Source of the DNA: Rhodocyclales bacterium
GTDB lineage: Bacteria; Pseudomonadota; Gammaproteobacteria; Burkholderiales; Rhodocyclaceae
Direction of reading: 5' to 3'
Length of the DNA stretch: 64,000 bases
NCBI GenBank assembly: GCA_026399475.1
Contig: JAPLQY010000015.1
Coordinates: 62,001 to 126,000, forward strand
In this document: positions 25,300 through 34,704 of the stretch, in pieces
How the letters are laid out: each line of letters starts with the position of its first letter
How positions within the stretch are numbered: position 1 is the first letter of the stretch
Notes under the pieces: model-generated
What the model was told of the DNA's origin: nothing
Seen by the model: the letters and a program-made list of their open reading frames with translations, nothing else
Database searches by the model: none
Translations under genes and position numbers: made by a program

Positions 25300-27015
25300 A
25301 TGAGCGGGGTCGGGCTCGACGCGACGGCGCGCGACTGGCAGACCCTGCGCTCGTCCTTCCGCTGGCAGGTGCCGGCGCGCTACAACATTGCCCAGGCTTG
25401 CTGTGCCCGCTGGGCCGACGATCGATCGCGCTTCGCCCTTTACTACGAGGATGAATCAGGTCATACGGAAGCCTGGACTTTCTGGGATGTGCAGCAGGCC
25501 GCCAACCGCCTGTCCAATGTACTCGGCGCCATGGGTGTCATGGCCGGCGACCGCGTCGCCATCATGCTGCCGCAGCGACCCGAAACTGGCATCGCGCACA
25601 TGGCCTGTTACCAGATGGGCGCGATCGCGGTGCCTGTCTCGCATCTGTTTGGCGCCGATGCGCTGGAATTCCGCCTGACCCATGCCGGGGTGCGGGTGGC
25701 CATCATCGATGAGGGCGGTTTGGAGAAGCTCGGCGCCGTGCGCGACAAACTGCCGGACCTCAAGCACGTGATCGGCGTTGGCGGCGCGCGAGAATCATGG
25801 GTGCGCGAGTGGAACACCTTGCTGCCGCTCGCGTCATCGCGCTATACGCCGAGGGACACCGCGGCCGACGATGCGGCCATGATCATCTACACCAGCGGCA
25901 CCACCGGCAACCCCAAAGGTGCGCTGATCGCACAGCGCGGCCTGCTCGGCAACCTGCCGGGCTTCGTCAGTTCGCACGACTTCTATCCGCAGCGCGGCGA
26001 CATGTTCTGGTCGCCGGCCGACTGGGCCTGGACCGGCGGCCTGTTCGACGCGCTGCTGCCAAGCTGGAACTTCGGCCAGCCCCTGCTCGGCTATCGCGGC
26101 CGCTTCGACCCGGAGAAAGCTTTCTGGCTGCTGGAGAAGTACGGCATACGCAATGCCTTCCTCTTCCCCACGGCGCTGAAAATGATGATGAAGGCGGTGC
26201 CCCAGCCGAGAGAGAAGTACGACCTCGGCTTGCGCAGCGTCATGAGCGCCGGGGAAACCGTCGGCGAGGCGGTGTGCCACTGGGCCCAGGAAGCGCTGGG
26301 CGTCACGGTGAACGAGATGTACGGCCAGACCGAAATCAACTACATCGTCGGCAACTGCGCCACGGTGGCGCCGCCCAAACCCGGCGCCATGGGCCGCGGC
26401 TATCCGGGGCATCGGGTGGCCGTGCTCGATGACGCCGGTCAGCCGGTGGCGCCCGGCGAGCTCGGCGAAGTCTGCGTACAACGCAGTTGCGACGGCGCAA
26501 TGGATCCAGTGTTCATGCTCGGCTACTGGAAGAACCCGCAGGCCACCGCGGAAAAGTTTCTTGGCGGTAGCGTCGATGATCCAGAGGCCTGGGGCCGCAC
26601 CGGCGATCTGGCGAAGCTCGATGAAGATGGCGTGCTCTGGTACCAGGGGCGCAGCGACGACATGTTCAAGAGTGCCGGCTATCGCATCGGGCCGGGCGAG
26701 ATCGAGAATTGCCTGCTCAAGCATCCCGCGGTAACCAATGCCGCCGTGATCGGCGAACCGGACTCCGTGCGCGGCACCGTGGTCAAGGCCTTCATCGTGC
26801 TACAGGCCGGCGAGTGCCCGTCGCCCAACCTCGAGGCTTCGCTGCAGCAGCATGTGCGGCAGTATCTCGCGCCCTACGAATATCCCAAAATCATCGAGTT
26901 CATCGATGCCCTGCCGATGACCACCACCGGCAAGGTGCAACGCCGCCTGCTGCGTCGACAGAGCGAGCCAGGGCTTATGTCCGCGGCCGAACCAGGGACG
27001 GTATCCCGGGATTAG
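25300..27015 (+). CDS. AMP-forming acyl-CoA synthetase
   Basis: A 571-aa ANL-superfamily enzyme activating a carboxylate through an acyl-adenylate. The P-loop IYTSGTTGNPKGAL is at about residue 195. The YGQTEINYIVGN core follows at about 345, the GRTGDLAKLDEDGVLWYQGRSDD hinge at about 430, and TTTGKVQRRLLR with the C-terminal catalytic lysine at about 545. It resembles acetyl- or medium-chain acyl-CoA synthetases. Its location after glcDEF suggests a short-chain substrate, but no specificity residue settles this. Confidence 0.85.
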   Translation: MSGVGLDATARDWQTLRSSFRWQVPARYNIAQACCARWADDRSRFALYYEDESGHTEAWTFWDVQQAANRLSNVLGAMGVMAGDRVAIMLPQRPETGIAHMACYQMGAIAVPVSHLFGADALEFRLTHAGVRVAIIDEGGLEKLGAVRDKLPDLKHVIGVGGARESWVREWNTLLPLASSRYTPRDTAADDAAMIIYTSGTTGNPKGALIAQRGLLGNLPGFVSSHDFYPQRGDMFWSPADWAWTGGLFDALLPSWNFGQPLLGYRGRFDPEKAFWLLEKYGIRNAFLFPTALKMMMKAVPQPREKYDLGLRSVMSAGETVGEAVCHWAQEALGVTVNEMYGQTEINYIVGNCATVAPPKPGAMGRGYPGHRVAVLDDAGQPVAPGELGEVCVQRSCDGAMDPVFMLGYWKNPQATAEKFLGGSVDDPEAWGRTGDLAKLDEDGVLWYQGRSDDMFKSAGYRIGPGEIENCLLKHPAVTNAAVIGEPDSVRGTVVKAFIVLQAGECPSPNLEASLQQHVRQYLAPYEYPKIIEFIDALPMTTTGKVQRRLLRRQSEPGLMSAAEPGTVSRD

Positions 27016-27048
27016 AATGCTCGCTGCGAATACTCAGGAAGGCAGAAC

Positions 27049-27297
27049 ATGACTGACCCTGTAACCGGCCAGGACCGCCGTGCCAATCCGCAGCTGCGGG
27101 CGATCTTTATCGAAGCCTATGAAGTGCTCAAGCCGTTCTTTGACCCCGCCAATAGCTGGGGCGGCCAGAGCCATGAGCATCTGGCCTATCGCTCGCTGCA
27201 CGAGCAGTTTCCCAGCCTGTCGACTCAGGAAGTATTCGTTCTGGTGTCTGCCGCCAGGCGCGTCTTCAGCACCAACGGCAAACCTGTAGCACCGTAG
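27049..27297 (+). CDS. Small hypothetical protein
   Basis: An 82-aa soluble protein with an AGGAAGG site about 8 nt before the ATG (27036-27042). It contains a helical core (FIEAYEVLKPFFDPANSWGG) and conserved-looking aromatic residues, without membrane segments or cysteines. It follows the acyl-CoA synthetase by 33 nt and converges with corA. The family is not recognised. Confidence 0.6.
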   Translation: MTDPVTGQDRRANPQLRAIFIEAYEVLKPFFDPANSWGGQSHEHLAYRSLHEQFPSLSTQEVFVLVSAARRVFSTNGKPVAP

Positions 27298-27324
27298 GCG
27301 CGCCGTGGCGCAGCGCGGCACGCC

Positions 27325-28425
27325 TTATTCCAGCCAGCGGCGCCGCCAGAAGACGATGCTTAGCGTGGTGGCCACCGTCGCCATCATGCCGATCGCGATC
27401 AGGAAGCCATTGGGCAGATCGAGCAGAGGCATGATCTTGAAGTTCATGCCGAAGATGCCCGAGATCAGCGTCGCCGGCATGAAGATGATGGCGACCACGG
27501 TCAGCGCGCGGACCTCCTGATTGACCCGGTTGCTGACGGCCGACAGGTAGATGTCGAGCATGCCGGCGATCACGTCGCGGTTGGCTTCCAGCGATTCGAT
27601 GGCATGCACCGTGTGGTCGTAGATGTCGCGCAGATAGGGGCGGGTTTCCGGACGGAAGAAGCGATCGTCGGCGCGCGTCAGGCTGTTGATCACTTCGCGC
27701 AGGGGCCAGATCGAGCGGCGCAGCGTCAGGGTTTCGCGCTTCAGCTGGTGCACTGTTTGCAGCGAGCCCGGCTTGGGTTTTTCGAGCATCAGGTTCTCGA
27801 GTTCTTCGGTACGCTCGCCGATGTTTTCCAGTATCGTGAAGTAGCGGTCGACGATGGCGTCGAGCAGTGAATAGGCGAGGTAGTCGGCGCCCAGCTTGCG
27901 GATCTGGCCGCGATCCTGGCGCAGACGCTCGCGCACCGGGTCGAAGCGGCCGCTGGGCCGTTCCTGGAAGGTCAGGACGAAGTTGGGGCCGAGAATCAGG
28001 CTGACCTGGTCGGAGCTGATCTGGTCGTTATCGCTGTCGATCTCGAAGAAGCGGGCGACCATGAACAGGTAGTCGCCGTAGTCGTCAATTTTGGGTCGCT
28101 GGTTGGTGTTGAGGATGTCTTCCAGCACCAGCGGGTGAAGCTTGAAGCGGCGCCCGATTTCCGCCATCACCTCGGGTTCGTGCAGGCCATGCACGTTGAG
28201 CCAGAGCACCGGCAGCCTGGTCTGGTAGGCCCTGGCCTCCTCCGTCGACGTGAAGCAGTACTCGACCAGTTCAGTATCGCCGTACTCGATCAGGGTAATC
28301 GTCGGCTGCTCGGTCTTGCGTTCGCCCACATGGATCAGGGCACCGGGCGCCAGCCCGACCTTGGCAGCTTGCGACAGGCGCTTGCCGGCGCGTGTACGGG
28401 AGCGGTTTGGCTTCGGACTCGTCAT
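27325..28425 (-). CDS. corA: CorA family magnesium/cobalt transporter
   Basis: A 366-aa divalent-cation channel. A long cytoplasmic N-terminal domain is followed by two C-terminal membrane helices, and the hallmark GMN motif at the end of the first helix is intact (GIFGMNFKIMP). The coiled stalk region (NRDVIAGMLDIYLSAVSNRVNQEVRALTVVAI) precedes it. Length and layout are normal. It is transcribed divergently from pntAB, and an FNR-type box lies in the shared promoter region. Confidence 0.93.
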   Translation of the reverse strand: MTSPKPNRSRTRAGKRLSQAAKVGLAPGALIHVGERKTEQPTITLIEYGDTELVEYCFTSTEEARAYQTRLPVLWLNVHGLHEPEVMAEIGRRFKLHPLVLEDILNTNQRPKIDDYGDYLFMVARFFEIDSDNDQISSDQVSLILGPNFVLTFQERPSGRFDPVRERLRQDRGQIRKLGADYLAYSLLDAIVDRYFTILENIGERTEELENLMLEKPKPGSLQTVHQLKRETLTLRRSIWPLREVINSLTRADDRFFRPETRPYLRDIYDHTVHAIESLEANRDVIAGMLDIYLSAVSNRVNQEVRALTVVAIIFMPATLISGIFGMNFKIMPLLDLPNGFLIAIGMMATVATTLSIVFWRRRWLE

Positions 28426-28445
28426 GATGGGCGATCGAAAGAAGG

Positions 28446-28459
28446 TTGATCTCGATCAA
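28446..28459 (+). promoter_or_regulatory. FNR/ANR-type box upstream of pntAB
   Basis: TTGATCTCGATCAA is a perfect match to the canonical FNR-family palindrome TTGAT-N4-ATCAA. It lies 21 nt before the corA start and about 136 nt before the pntA ATG. It could control either divergent gene by oxygen. Confidence 0.6.
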
Positions 28460-28594
28460 ATTGATTGATGTGGAAGGCGTATCATACCGGCGGCGCGACA
28501 TCTGCGTTGGCAGAAGCGTATCAGGTGCGGACGAGAAGACCACTGTACGTCCGTGTATCAGGGCAGCATCGATGGACATGTGAATGGGAGAATC

Positions 28595-30157
28595 ATGGCA
28601 CTGACAATTGGAGTTCCCCGGGAAATCCTGGCAGGCGAAAAACGCGTTGCTACCGTACCAGAAGTCGTTGAGAAACTGATCAAGCTGGGCTTCTCGGTGG
28701 CCGTCGAATCCGGCGCCGGCGATGCGGCGAATTGCAGTGACGACACCTATCGCGCCGTTGGCGCCCAGATCATCGAAGGCGCCGCCAAGCTCTGGGCGGC
28801 GTCCGACATCGTTTTCAAGGTAGGCGTGCCGACGACGGAGGAGGTCGGACTCCTGCGCGACGGCGGCACCCTGATCGGCTTCATCTGGCCGGCGCAAAAC
28901 CCGGAATTGATGCAGCAACTGGCTGGCAAGCGCGCCACCGTGCTGGCCATCGACGCGTTGCCGCGTCAGCTCTCCCGCGCCCAGAAGATGGACGCACTGA
29001 CCTCCCAGGCCGGCGTCGCCGGCTATCGCGCCGTCATCGAGGCCGCCAACGCCTTCGGCCGCTTCTTCAACGGCCAGATCACCGCCGCGGGCAAGGTTCC
29101 GCCGGCCAAGGTGTTCATCGCCGGCGCCGGCGTGGCGGGCCTCGCGGCCATCGGCACCGCGGCTGGCCTGGGCGCCATCGTGCGCGCCAACGACACCCGT
29201 GCCGAAGTGGCCGACCAGGTCGTGTCGCTCGGCGGCGAATTCGTCAAGGTCGATTACGAGGAAGAAGGTTCCGGCGGCGGCGGCTATGCCAAGGTCATGA
29301 GCGAGGGTTTCCAGCAGGCCCAGCGCGAGATGTACGCCAAGCAGGCCAGGGAGGTGGACATCATCATCACCACAGCGCTGATCCCCGGCAAGCCCGCGCC
29401 CAGGCTGATCACCGCCGAGATGGTGATGAGCATGAAGCCGGGCAGCGTGATCGTCGACATGGCGGCCGAGCGGGGCGGCAACTGCGAGCTGACCGAGCCC
29501 GGCCATGCGGTGGTGAAGCATGGCGTGACCATCGTTGGTTACACGGACCTGACCTCGCGCCTGGCCAAGCAGTCGTCGACGCTCTACGCCACCAATCTGT
29601 TCCGCCTCGCCGAGGAGTTGTGCAAAACCAAGGACGGCATCGTCGACGTCAACATGGAAGACGAAGCCATCCGCGGCCTGACGGTAATCAAGGAAGGCAA
29701 CATCACTTGGCCGCCTCCGGCGCCCAAGCCATCGGCAGCGCCACCCGCCGCCGCAAAGTCGGCTGCCGCGGCGCCGGCTGCCAAGAAAGGAGGCCATGGC
29801 AAGAGTTCCGCCCCGGCATCCGCCACCAGTACGGCGGTGACTTTCCTGGTCGCAGCCCTCATGTTCTGGTTCGTCGGCGCCAATGCTCCGGCTGCCTTCC
29901 TCGCGCACTTTACGGTGTTCGTGCTGGCCTGCTTCGTCGGCTACATGGTGGTGTGGAACGTCACACCGGCCCTGCATACGCCATTGATGAGCGTGACCAA
30001 TGCGATCAGCAGCATCATCGCCATCGGTGCGCTGGTGCAGATTGGGCCCGAAGGCTGGATACGCTGGCTGGCGGTGGCGGGCATTGCGCTCACCGCGGTC
30101 AATATGTTCGGCGGCTTTGCCGTGACCCAGCGCATGCTGGCCATGTTCCGCAAATAA
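28595..30157 (+). CDS. pntA: NAD(P) transhydrogenase alpha subunit
   Basis: A 520-aa PntA of the one-piece proteobacterial type. The NAD(H)-binding domain I (about 1-370) contains [44 protein letters not shown] and [10 protein letters not shown] low-complexity Pro/Ala/Lys linker (about 375-420) joins it to four C-terminal membrane helices. I took the ATG at 28595, preceded by GGGAG; the ORF at 28553 is longer but unsupported. With PntB it uses the proton gradient to reduce NADP+ with NADH. Confidence 0.95.
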   Translation: MALTIGVPREILAGEKRVATVPEVVEKLIKLGFSVAVESGAGDAANCSDDTYRAVGAQIIEGAAKLWAASDIVFKVGVPTTEEVGLLRDGGTLIGFIWPAQNPELMQQLAGKRATVLAIDALPRQLSRAQKMDALTSQAGVAGYRAVIEAANAFGRFFNGQITAAGKVPPAKVFIAGAGVAGLAAIGTAAGLGAIVRANDTRAEVADQVVSLGGEFVKVDYEEEGSGGGGYAKVMSEGFQQAQREMYAKQAREVDIIITTALIPGKPAPRLITAEMVMSMKPGSVIVDMAAERGGNCELTEPGHAVVKHGVTIVGYTDLTSRLAKQSSTLYATNLFRLAEELCKTKDGIVDVNMEDEAIRGLTVIKEGNITWPPPAPKPSAAPPAAAKSAAAAPAAKKGGHGKSSAPASATSTAVTFLVAALMFWFVGANAPAAFLAHFTVFVLACFVGYMVVWNVTPALHTPLMSVTNAISSIIAIGALVQIGPEGWIRWLAVAGIALTAVNMFGGFAVTQRMLAMFRK

Positions 30158-30172
30158 CCCAGGAGACACGAC

Positions 30173-31585
30173 ATGTCTGGAAATCTGGCAACCGTCTCCT
30201 ATATCGGAGCAACGATTCTTTTCATCCTCAGCCTCGGCGGACTTTCAAACCCGGAGAGCTCGCGTCGCGGCAATCTCTACGGCATGATCGGCATGACCGT
30301 CGCCGTGCTGGCCACCGTCTTCGGGCCGCGCGTGACCATGGCCGGCCTGCCGTGGATCATTGGCGCCATGGTGGTCGGCGCCAGCGTCGGTCTGTATGCG
30401 GCTCGCACCGTGCAAATGACCCAGATGCCGGAACTGGTCGCGCTGATGCATAGTCTGGTCGGTCTTGCCGCCATGCTGGTTGGATTTGCGAACTACATCG
30501 ACCCGGCGGCGTCTGTCGGCCTGACCGATGCCGAAAAACATATCCACGAAATCGAGATATACATCGGCATCCTGATCGGCGCCATCACCTTCTCCGGCTC
30601 GATCATTGCCTTTGGCAAGCTCTCGGGCAAGATCGGCGGCAACCCGATGCTGCTGCCCGGGCGGCACTGGCTCAACCTTGCCGGCCTGCTGGTAGTCATT
30701 TACTTCGGGCGCGAGTTCCTGCATGCCGGTTCGGTGGCTGACGGCATGACTCCCCTCATCGTGATGACCGTGATTGCGCTGCTGTTCGGCATCCACATGG
30801 TGATGGCGATCGGCGGTGCGGACATGCCGGTGGTGGTCTCGATGCTCAACAGTTATTCCGGCTGGGCGGCTGCTGCCACAGGCTTCATGCTGTCCAACGA
30901 CCTGTTGATCGTCACCGGCGCTCTGGTCGGTTCCTCCGGCGCGATTCTCTCGTACATCATGTGCGCGGCCATGAATCGGCACTTCATCAGCGTGATTGCG
31001 GGTGGCTTCGGCACGACCAGCGGCGCGACGCCGGTGGCGGGTGCGCAGCCTGCCGGCGAAGTGGTGCCGATCAGCGCCACCGAGACGGCAGAACTGCTGG
31101 GCGAGTCCAAGAGCGTCATCATCGTGCCGGGGTACGGCATGGCGGTGGCACAGGCCCAGCACACGGTGTACGAAATCACCAAGTATCTGCGCGGGAAAGG
31201 CGTCAATGTGCGTTTCGGCATTCACCCGGTGGCGGGGCGCATGCCCGGACACATGAACGTGCTGCTGGCCGAGGCCAAGGTGCCCTACGACATCGTGTTC
31301 GAGATGGACGAGCTCAACGATGACTTCCCGCAGACCGATGTGGCGATCGTCATCGGCGCCAATGACATCGTGAATCCCGGTGCGCAGGACGATCCGAACA
31401 GCCCGATTGCCGGCATGCCAGTGCTGGAGGTCTGGAAGGCCAAGACCTCGATCGTCATGAAGCGCAGCATGGCTTCCGGCTATGCCGGCGTCGATAATCC
31501 GCTCTTCTACAAGGAAAACAATCGCATGCTGTTCGGCGACGCCAAGAAGATGCTGGACGAAGTGCTGGTGGCGCTGAAGAGTTGA
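30173..31585 (+). CDS. pntB: NAD(P) transhydrogenase beta subunit
   Basis: A 470-aa PntB. About nine membrane helices fill residues 1-260, and the NADP(H)-binding domain III (about 290-470) has the characteristic [18 protein letters not shown] and [20 protein letters not shown] stretches and [19 protein letters not shown]. An AGGAG site lies before the ATG, 15 nt after pntA. A strong intrinsic terminator follows its stop, so pntAB is a closed two-gene unit. Confidence 0.96.
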   Translation: MSGNLATVSYIGATILFILSLGGLSNPESSRRGNLYGMIGMTVAVLATVFGPRVTMAGLPWIIGAMVVGASVGLYAARTVQMTQMPELVALMHSLVGLAAMLVGFANYIDPAASVGLTDAEKHIHEIEIYIGILIGAITFSGSIIAFGKLSGKIGGNPMLLPGRHWLNLAGLLVVIYFGREFLHAGSVADGMTPLIVMTVIALLFGIHMVMAIGGADMPVVVSMLNSYSGWAAAATGFMLSNDLLIVTGALVGSSGAILSYIMCAAMNRHFISVIAGGFGTTSGATPVAGAQPAGEVVPISATETAELLGESKSVIIVPGYGMAVAQAQHTVYEITKYLRGKGVNVRFGIHPVAGRMPGHMNVLLAEAKVPYDIVFEMDELNDDFPQTDVAIVIGANDIVNPGAQDDPNSPIAGMPVLEVWKAKTSIVMKRSMASGYAGVDNPLFYKENNRMLFGDAKKMLDEVLVALKS

Positions 31586-31604
31586 TCCCTCGCTTGGCGC
31601 AGGT

Positions 31605-31638
31605 AAAACGCCACGGCATGCCGTGGCGTTTTTTTTTG
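31605..31638 (+). terminator. Intrinsic terminator of pntAB
   Basis: AAAACGCCACGG-CATG-CCGTGGCG followed by a run of ten T residues forms a strong GC-rich hairpin with a U-tract, 20 nt after the pntB stop. The A-tract on the left could also let it work for the convergent regulator gene. Confidence 0.93.
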
Positions 31639-31688
31639 CGTGAGCTCGCGGCGTGTTCGGCAGCGTTTGAACAAACGGGTCGATCCGA

Positions 31689-32390
31689 TCAGGTCGGATT
31701 CGTCATCTCGTCGAGCAACTCCATGCTCTCGATCCGGATGCGCCGGTTTTCGAGTCGCATCAGGCCCTGGCGCTGCAACTGGCTGAGCACGCTGGTCACC
31801 GTCTGGCGCGTGGTCCCCACCATGTCGGCTATTTCCTGATGGGTGAGTTGAACATTGAGATGGATGTCCTGATCTACCCTGACGCCATAGCGGGTGGCAA
31901 GCCGCAGGATAAGTTTGATGATGCGCGTCTGCGCGTCGTCATTGATCAGGTTGACGACGACATCGCCGAGCGCGCGCAAGCGATCGGCCAGAATTTGCAT
32001 GATCAGCAGGGCGGCGGCCGAGTGCGTCTTCAGGTACTCGGTCAACTCGGTCTGGGAAAGGAAAAGCACCTCGGACGCTTCGCAGGCCTGGGCATGGACG
32101 ACACGTCCGCCGCCGCGGGCGACCTCCGCCATGCCGAACATGTCTCCGGCAAAGCAGAACCAGAGAATCACGTCCTTGCCCTCCTGCGCCGGCTGGCAAA
32201 TCTTGACCCGGCCCTGCTGCAGGAAATAGACGTGCCGGCCGGGGTCGCCAGCCTTGAAGATAAACTCGTTTTTGGCGAACAGCTTGCGCTGGCTGGCGTG
32301 GACCAGATCTCGCGCGTCGGCACTGCTCAAGCGGGCCAGAAAATCCGTCGGCCCCGATTGGCGGTTAAGGTGCCCCTGGTTCGCTTCCAC
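31689..32390 (-). CDS. Crp/Fnr family transcriptional regulator
   Basis: A 233-aa regulator with an N-terminal cyclic-nucleotide-binding-like barrel (about 35-140; IFKAGDPGRHVYFLQQGRVKI and GDMFGMAEV) and a C-terminal winged helix (LTHQEIADMVGTTRQTVTSVLSQL). It lacks the N-terminal cysteine cluster of FNR, and the recognition helix lacks the ExxSR residues that read TTGAT, so it is unlikely to act at the FNR-type box near pntA. Its effector is unknown. It converges on pntB and is divergent from the secreted-protein/transporter run. Confidence 0.9.
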   Translation of the reverse strand: MEANQGHLNRQSGPTDFLARLSSADARDLVHASQRKLFAKNEFIFKAGDPGRHVYFLQQGRVKICQPAQEGKDVILWFCFAGDMFGMAEVARGGGRVVHAQACEASEVLFLSQTELTEYLKTHSAAALLIMQILADRLRALGDVVVNLINDDAQTRIIKLILRLATRYGVRVDQDIHLNVQLTHQEIADMVGTTRQTVTSVLSQLQRQGLMRLENRRIRIESMELLDEMTNPT

Positions 32391-32585
32391 ACCGCCTCCT
32401 TCAGGTATCCAGCAAACGCGCCGCTCGCTTCCGAATGTCGGCTGGCCGACAGACAGCGGGTGCGCAAGGGCGAATACTAGTCACGTGGTTCAAGGTGCGC
32501 AAGCTAGAGTACCTGATGATAGGGCGGCGGGGCCGGGGAAATCCTTCCTGCCGGACAATGGAATCGGACATACGGAGGAGATGCC
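32391..32585. promoter_or_regulatory. Divergent intergenic region of the Crp-type gene
   Basis: A 195-nt gap with the Crp-like gene on the left (minus) and the secreted protein on the right (plus). GAGGAG ends 5 nt before the ATG at 32586 and fixes that start. I see no clear palindromic operator. Confidence 0.45.
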
Positions 32586-33170
32586 ATGACATACGGTGCA
32601 TTGGTTCAGTGGATTCGGCGGTCTGCAATCCAGGCAATGGCTTGCTGTTTCGCGCTGGCGGGAGCCGGTGCAGTCCTGGCGGCCGATGTGACGGCAAAGA
32701 TGCAGCCCCGGATCGACGCCTACAAGAAACAGGCGGTGGCCTGGGCGGCCGATCCATTGATCGTGAAGGCAGTCAAGGATTCCAATGCCGCCGGACCGGT
32801 TCCCATGATGGGCAATGCCAAGTGGCGCGACCTGAAGGAGAGCGATCCGATCGTCAAGGGCCTGGTCGACAATGCGCCAGGGCAATTGATGACCAAGTGG
32901 ATGAATGCCGACGCGAAGGGCATCAACAAGATCGTGCTCTCCGGCGACAAGAGCCATCGGGTGGGCTTCACCTCGATGCCGGCGATATACATCGGCAAGG
33001 GCAAACCGAACTTCGACGAGGCTTTCGGCGGCAAGGTCTGGCAGCAGGGCGAATCGAAGCCCGATCCCAGCACCAACATCGACACCGTGCAGATTGCGGC
33101 GCCGGTGAAGGACGGCAATACGGTGATCGGCGTACTGCTGGTTTCTCTCACCGCGGCCAATCTCCCGTAG
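32586..33170 (+). CDS. Secreted PDC/Cache-like protein
   Basis: A 194-aa periplasmic protein. A signal peptide (residues 1-33, ending AGAVLAAD) is followed by one compact domain. TKWMNADAKGINKIVLSGDKSHRVGFTS and TVQIAAPVKDGNTVIGVLLVSLT resemble the second half of PDC/Cache sensor domains. There is no membrane anchor or output domain, so it would act as a free periplasmic ligand binder. It precedes the DASS transporter by 10 nt, suggesting a shared substrate, which is an inference. Confidence 0.7.
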   Translation: MTYGALVQWIRRSAIQAMACCFALAGAGAVLAADVTAKMQPRIDAYKKQAVAWAADPLIVKAVKDSNAAGPVPMMGNAKWRDLKESDPIVKGLVDNAPGQLMTKWMNADAKGINKIVLSGDKSHRVGFTSMPAIYIGKGKPNFDEAFGGKVWQQGESKPDPSTNIDTVQIAAPVKDGNTVIGVLLVSLTAANLP

Positions 33171-33180
33171 GGGGTCATTC

Positions 33181-34695
33181 ATGAGTCAATCGATGTCAAG
33201 CACTGGTGGCGGATTTCTCGCGAACTGGGCGGTCAATATCCGCGCATCCGGCCGTACGCCGGGCAAGTGCGCCTGCGGATTCGTCGTGGGATGGGCCGCC
33301 TTCTTCGCCATTCTCTGGCTGATGCCGATTCCCGCCGGCCTCACCCTGGCCGGGAAGGCGACGCTGGCGGTGGTGGTATGGGCCTGCATCATGTGGATTA
33401 CGGAGGCGATCCCCGTCGGTATCTCCGGCATGCTGATTCCGATGCTGCTGGTCATGAGCGGTGCGATCCAGGGCTTTCCCAAGGCGGCGAGCGGCTTCAC
33501 GACCCCCGTGGTGTTTCTCTGCCTGGCCGCATTCATTTTTGCTGCGGTGATGCAGGCGGCGGGTCTGGACCGGCGGATCGCCCTGAGCATGCTGCACAAG
33601 ATGAAGGTGAAAACCGTCAACGGCGTGATCTGGGCCATGTTCGCCGCAAACATGGTGCTGTCACTCATCATTCCGGCCGCCAATGCCCGTGCGGCGACTT
33701 TGTTGCCGGTGGTGAATGGCATCACCGAGATGTTTGGCGACACGCCGGAAGAACGCGCGGGAAAGAAGGCCATCGTCATCCAGACGCTGGTCTACGGCTC
33801 CATGATCAGCGGCATGTGCATCATGACGGCCCACCTGCCCAACCTGGTGCTGGTGGGATTGTTCGAGACCGAACTGGCCCTGAATCTGTCCTATATCGAC
33901 TGGTTCAAGCTGCAGTGGCCGTATCTCGGCATGTTCGTCCTTACGCAGTGGTGGGTGCAGCGCTACTTCAAGACGCGCAGCGTCGGCATACACGGCGGAT
34001 TTGCCGCCGTGGAAAGGCAGCATGCGGAACTGCCGAAAACCGGTCAGGCGGAATGGCTGATCCTCGCGGTGTTCGGCCTGATTGCCGCGCTCTGGGTGAC
34101 CGAGACCTGGCACGGCGTGAAGTCGCACAATGCGGCCCTGATCGGCCTGGCGATCCTGTTTGCGCCGGGTCTGTTCGGCTTCAAGTGGAAGGATCTGCAG
34201 GATCGCACCATCTGGGGCACCTTCCTGCTGCTCGCCGGGGCCTTGTCCATGTCGGCGGCCATGGGCAGCAGCGGCCTCGCGCAATGGCTGTCCGACATCA
34301 TTCATCCGCTGGCGCACGGCCATGCCTGGTGGATGATCCTGCTGATCCTGATGCTGGGCACCCACGTCATTCGCCTGGGCATGCTCTCCAACGTGGCGGC
34401 GATCACCATGCTGGCGCCGATCCTGGTGGCGCTGGCGCCCAAGCTTGGTCTCCATCCGGTGGCCTTCACCATGCTGGTGTCCGACACCGATACCTTCGCC
34501 TACATCCTGCCCACCCAGATCACCGCCGCGGTGATCGCCTACAGCAGCGGAACCTTCACCATGGCCGACTACGCCAAGGTGGGCTGGGTATCGGTGTTGA
34601 TCGCCATTGCCTATGGCATCTGCATCATGGCGCCGTGGTATGCGTTCATGGGCATTCCGGTATGGGATCCGGCGGCACCCTGGCCGTTCAAATAG
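33181..34695 (+). CDS. DASS/SLC13 family anion symporter
   Basis: A 504-aa inner-membrane transporter with about 11-13 helices, of the divalent anion:Na+ symporter type that carries dicarboxylates, sulfate or related anions. Family stretches are MWITEAIPVGISGMLIPMLL near residue 75 and the ANMVLSLIIPAANARAA and SDTDTFAYILPTQITAAVIA segments, in the position of the SNT-type substrate/Na+ motifs. It follows the secreted sensor-like protein by 10 nt and precedes chrA by 9 nt. Confidence 0.88.
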   Translation: MSQSMSSTGGGFLANWAVNIRASGRTPGKCACGFVVGWAAFFAILWLMPIPAGLTLAGKATLAVVVWACIMWITEAIPVGISGMLIPMLLVMSGAIQGFPKAASGFTTPVVFLCLAAFIFAAVMQAAGLDRRIALSMLHKMKVKTVNGVIWAMFAANMVLSLIIPAANARAATLLPVVNGITEMFGDTPEERAGKKAIVIQTLVYGSMISGMCIMTAHLPNLVLVGLFETELALNLSYIDWFKLQWPYLGMFVLTQWWVQRYFKTRSVGIHGGFAAVERQHAELPKTGQAEWLILAVFGLIAALWVTETWHGVKSHNAALIGLAILFAPGLFGFKWKDLQDRTIWGTFLLLAGALSMSAAMGSSGLAQWLSDIIHPLAHGHAWWMILLILMLGTHVIRLGMLSNVAAITMLAPILVALAPKLGLHPVAFTMLVSDTDTFAYILPTQITAAVIAYSSGTFTMADYAKVGWVSVLIAIAYGICIMAPWYAFMGIPVWDPAAPWPFK

Positions 34696-34704
34696 AAGAT
34701 CAAC

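Noticed and set aside
28271-30169. 632-aa minus-strand ORF opposite pntA
   Set aside because: Compositionally biased shadow frame; the plus-strand PntA match is unambiguous.
31689-32390. FNR oxygen sensor
   Set aside because: No N-terminal cysteine cluster and no ExxSR recognition-helix residues; called only Crp/Fnr family.
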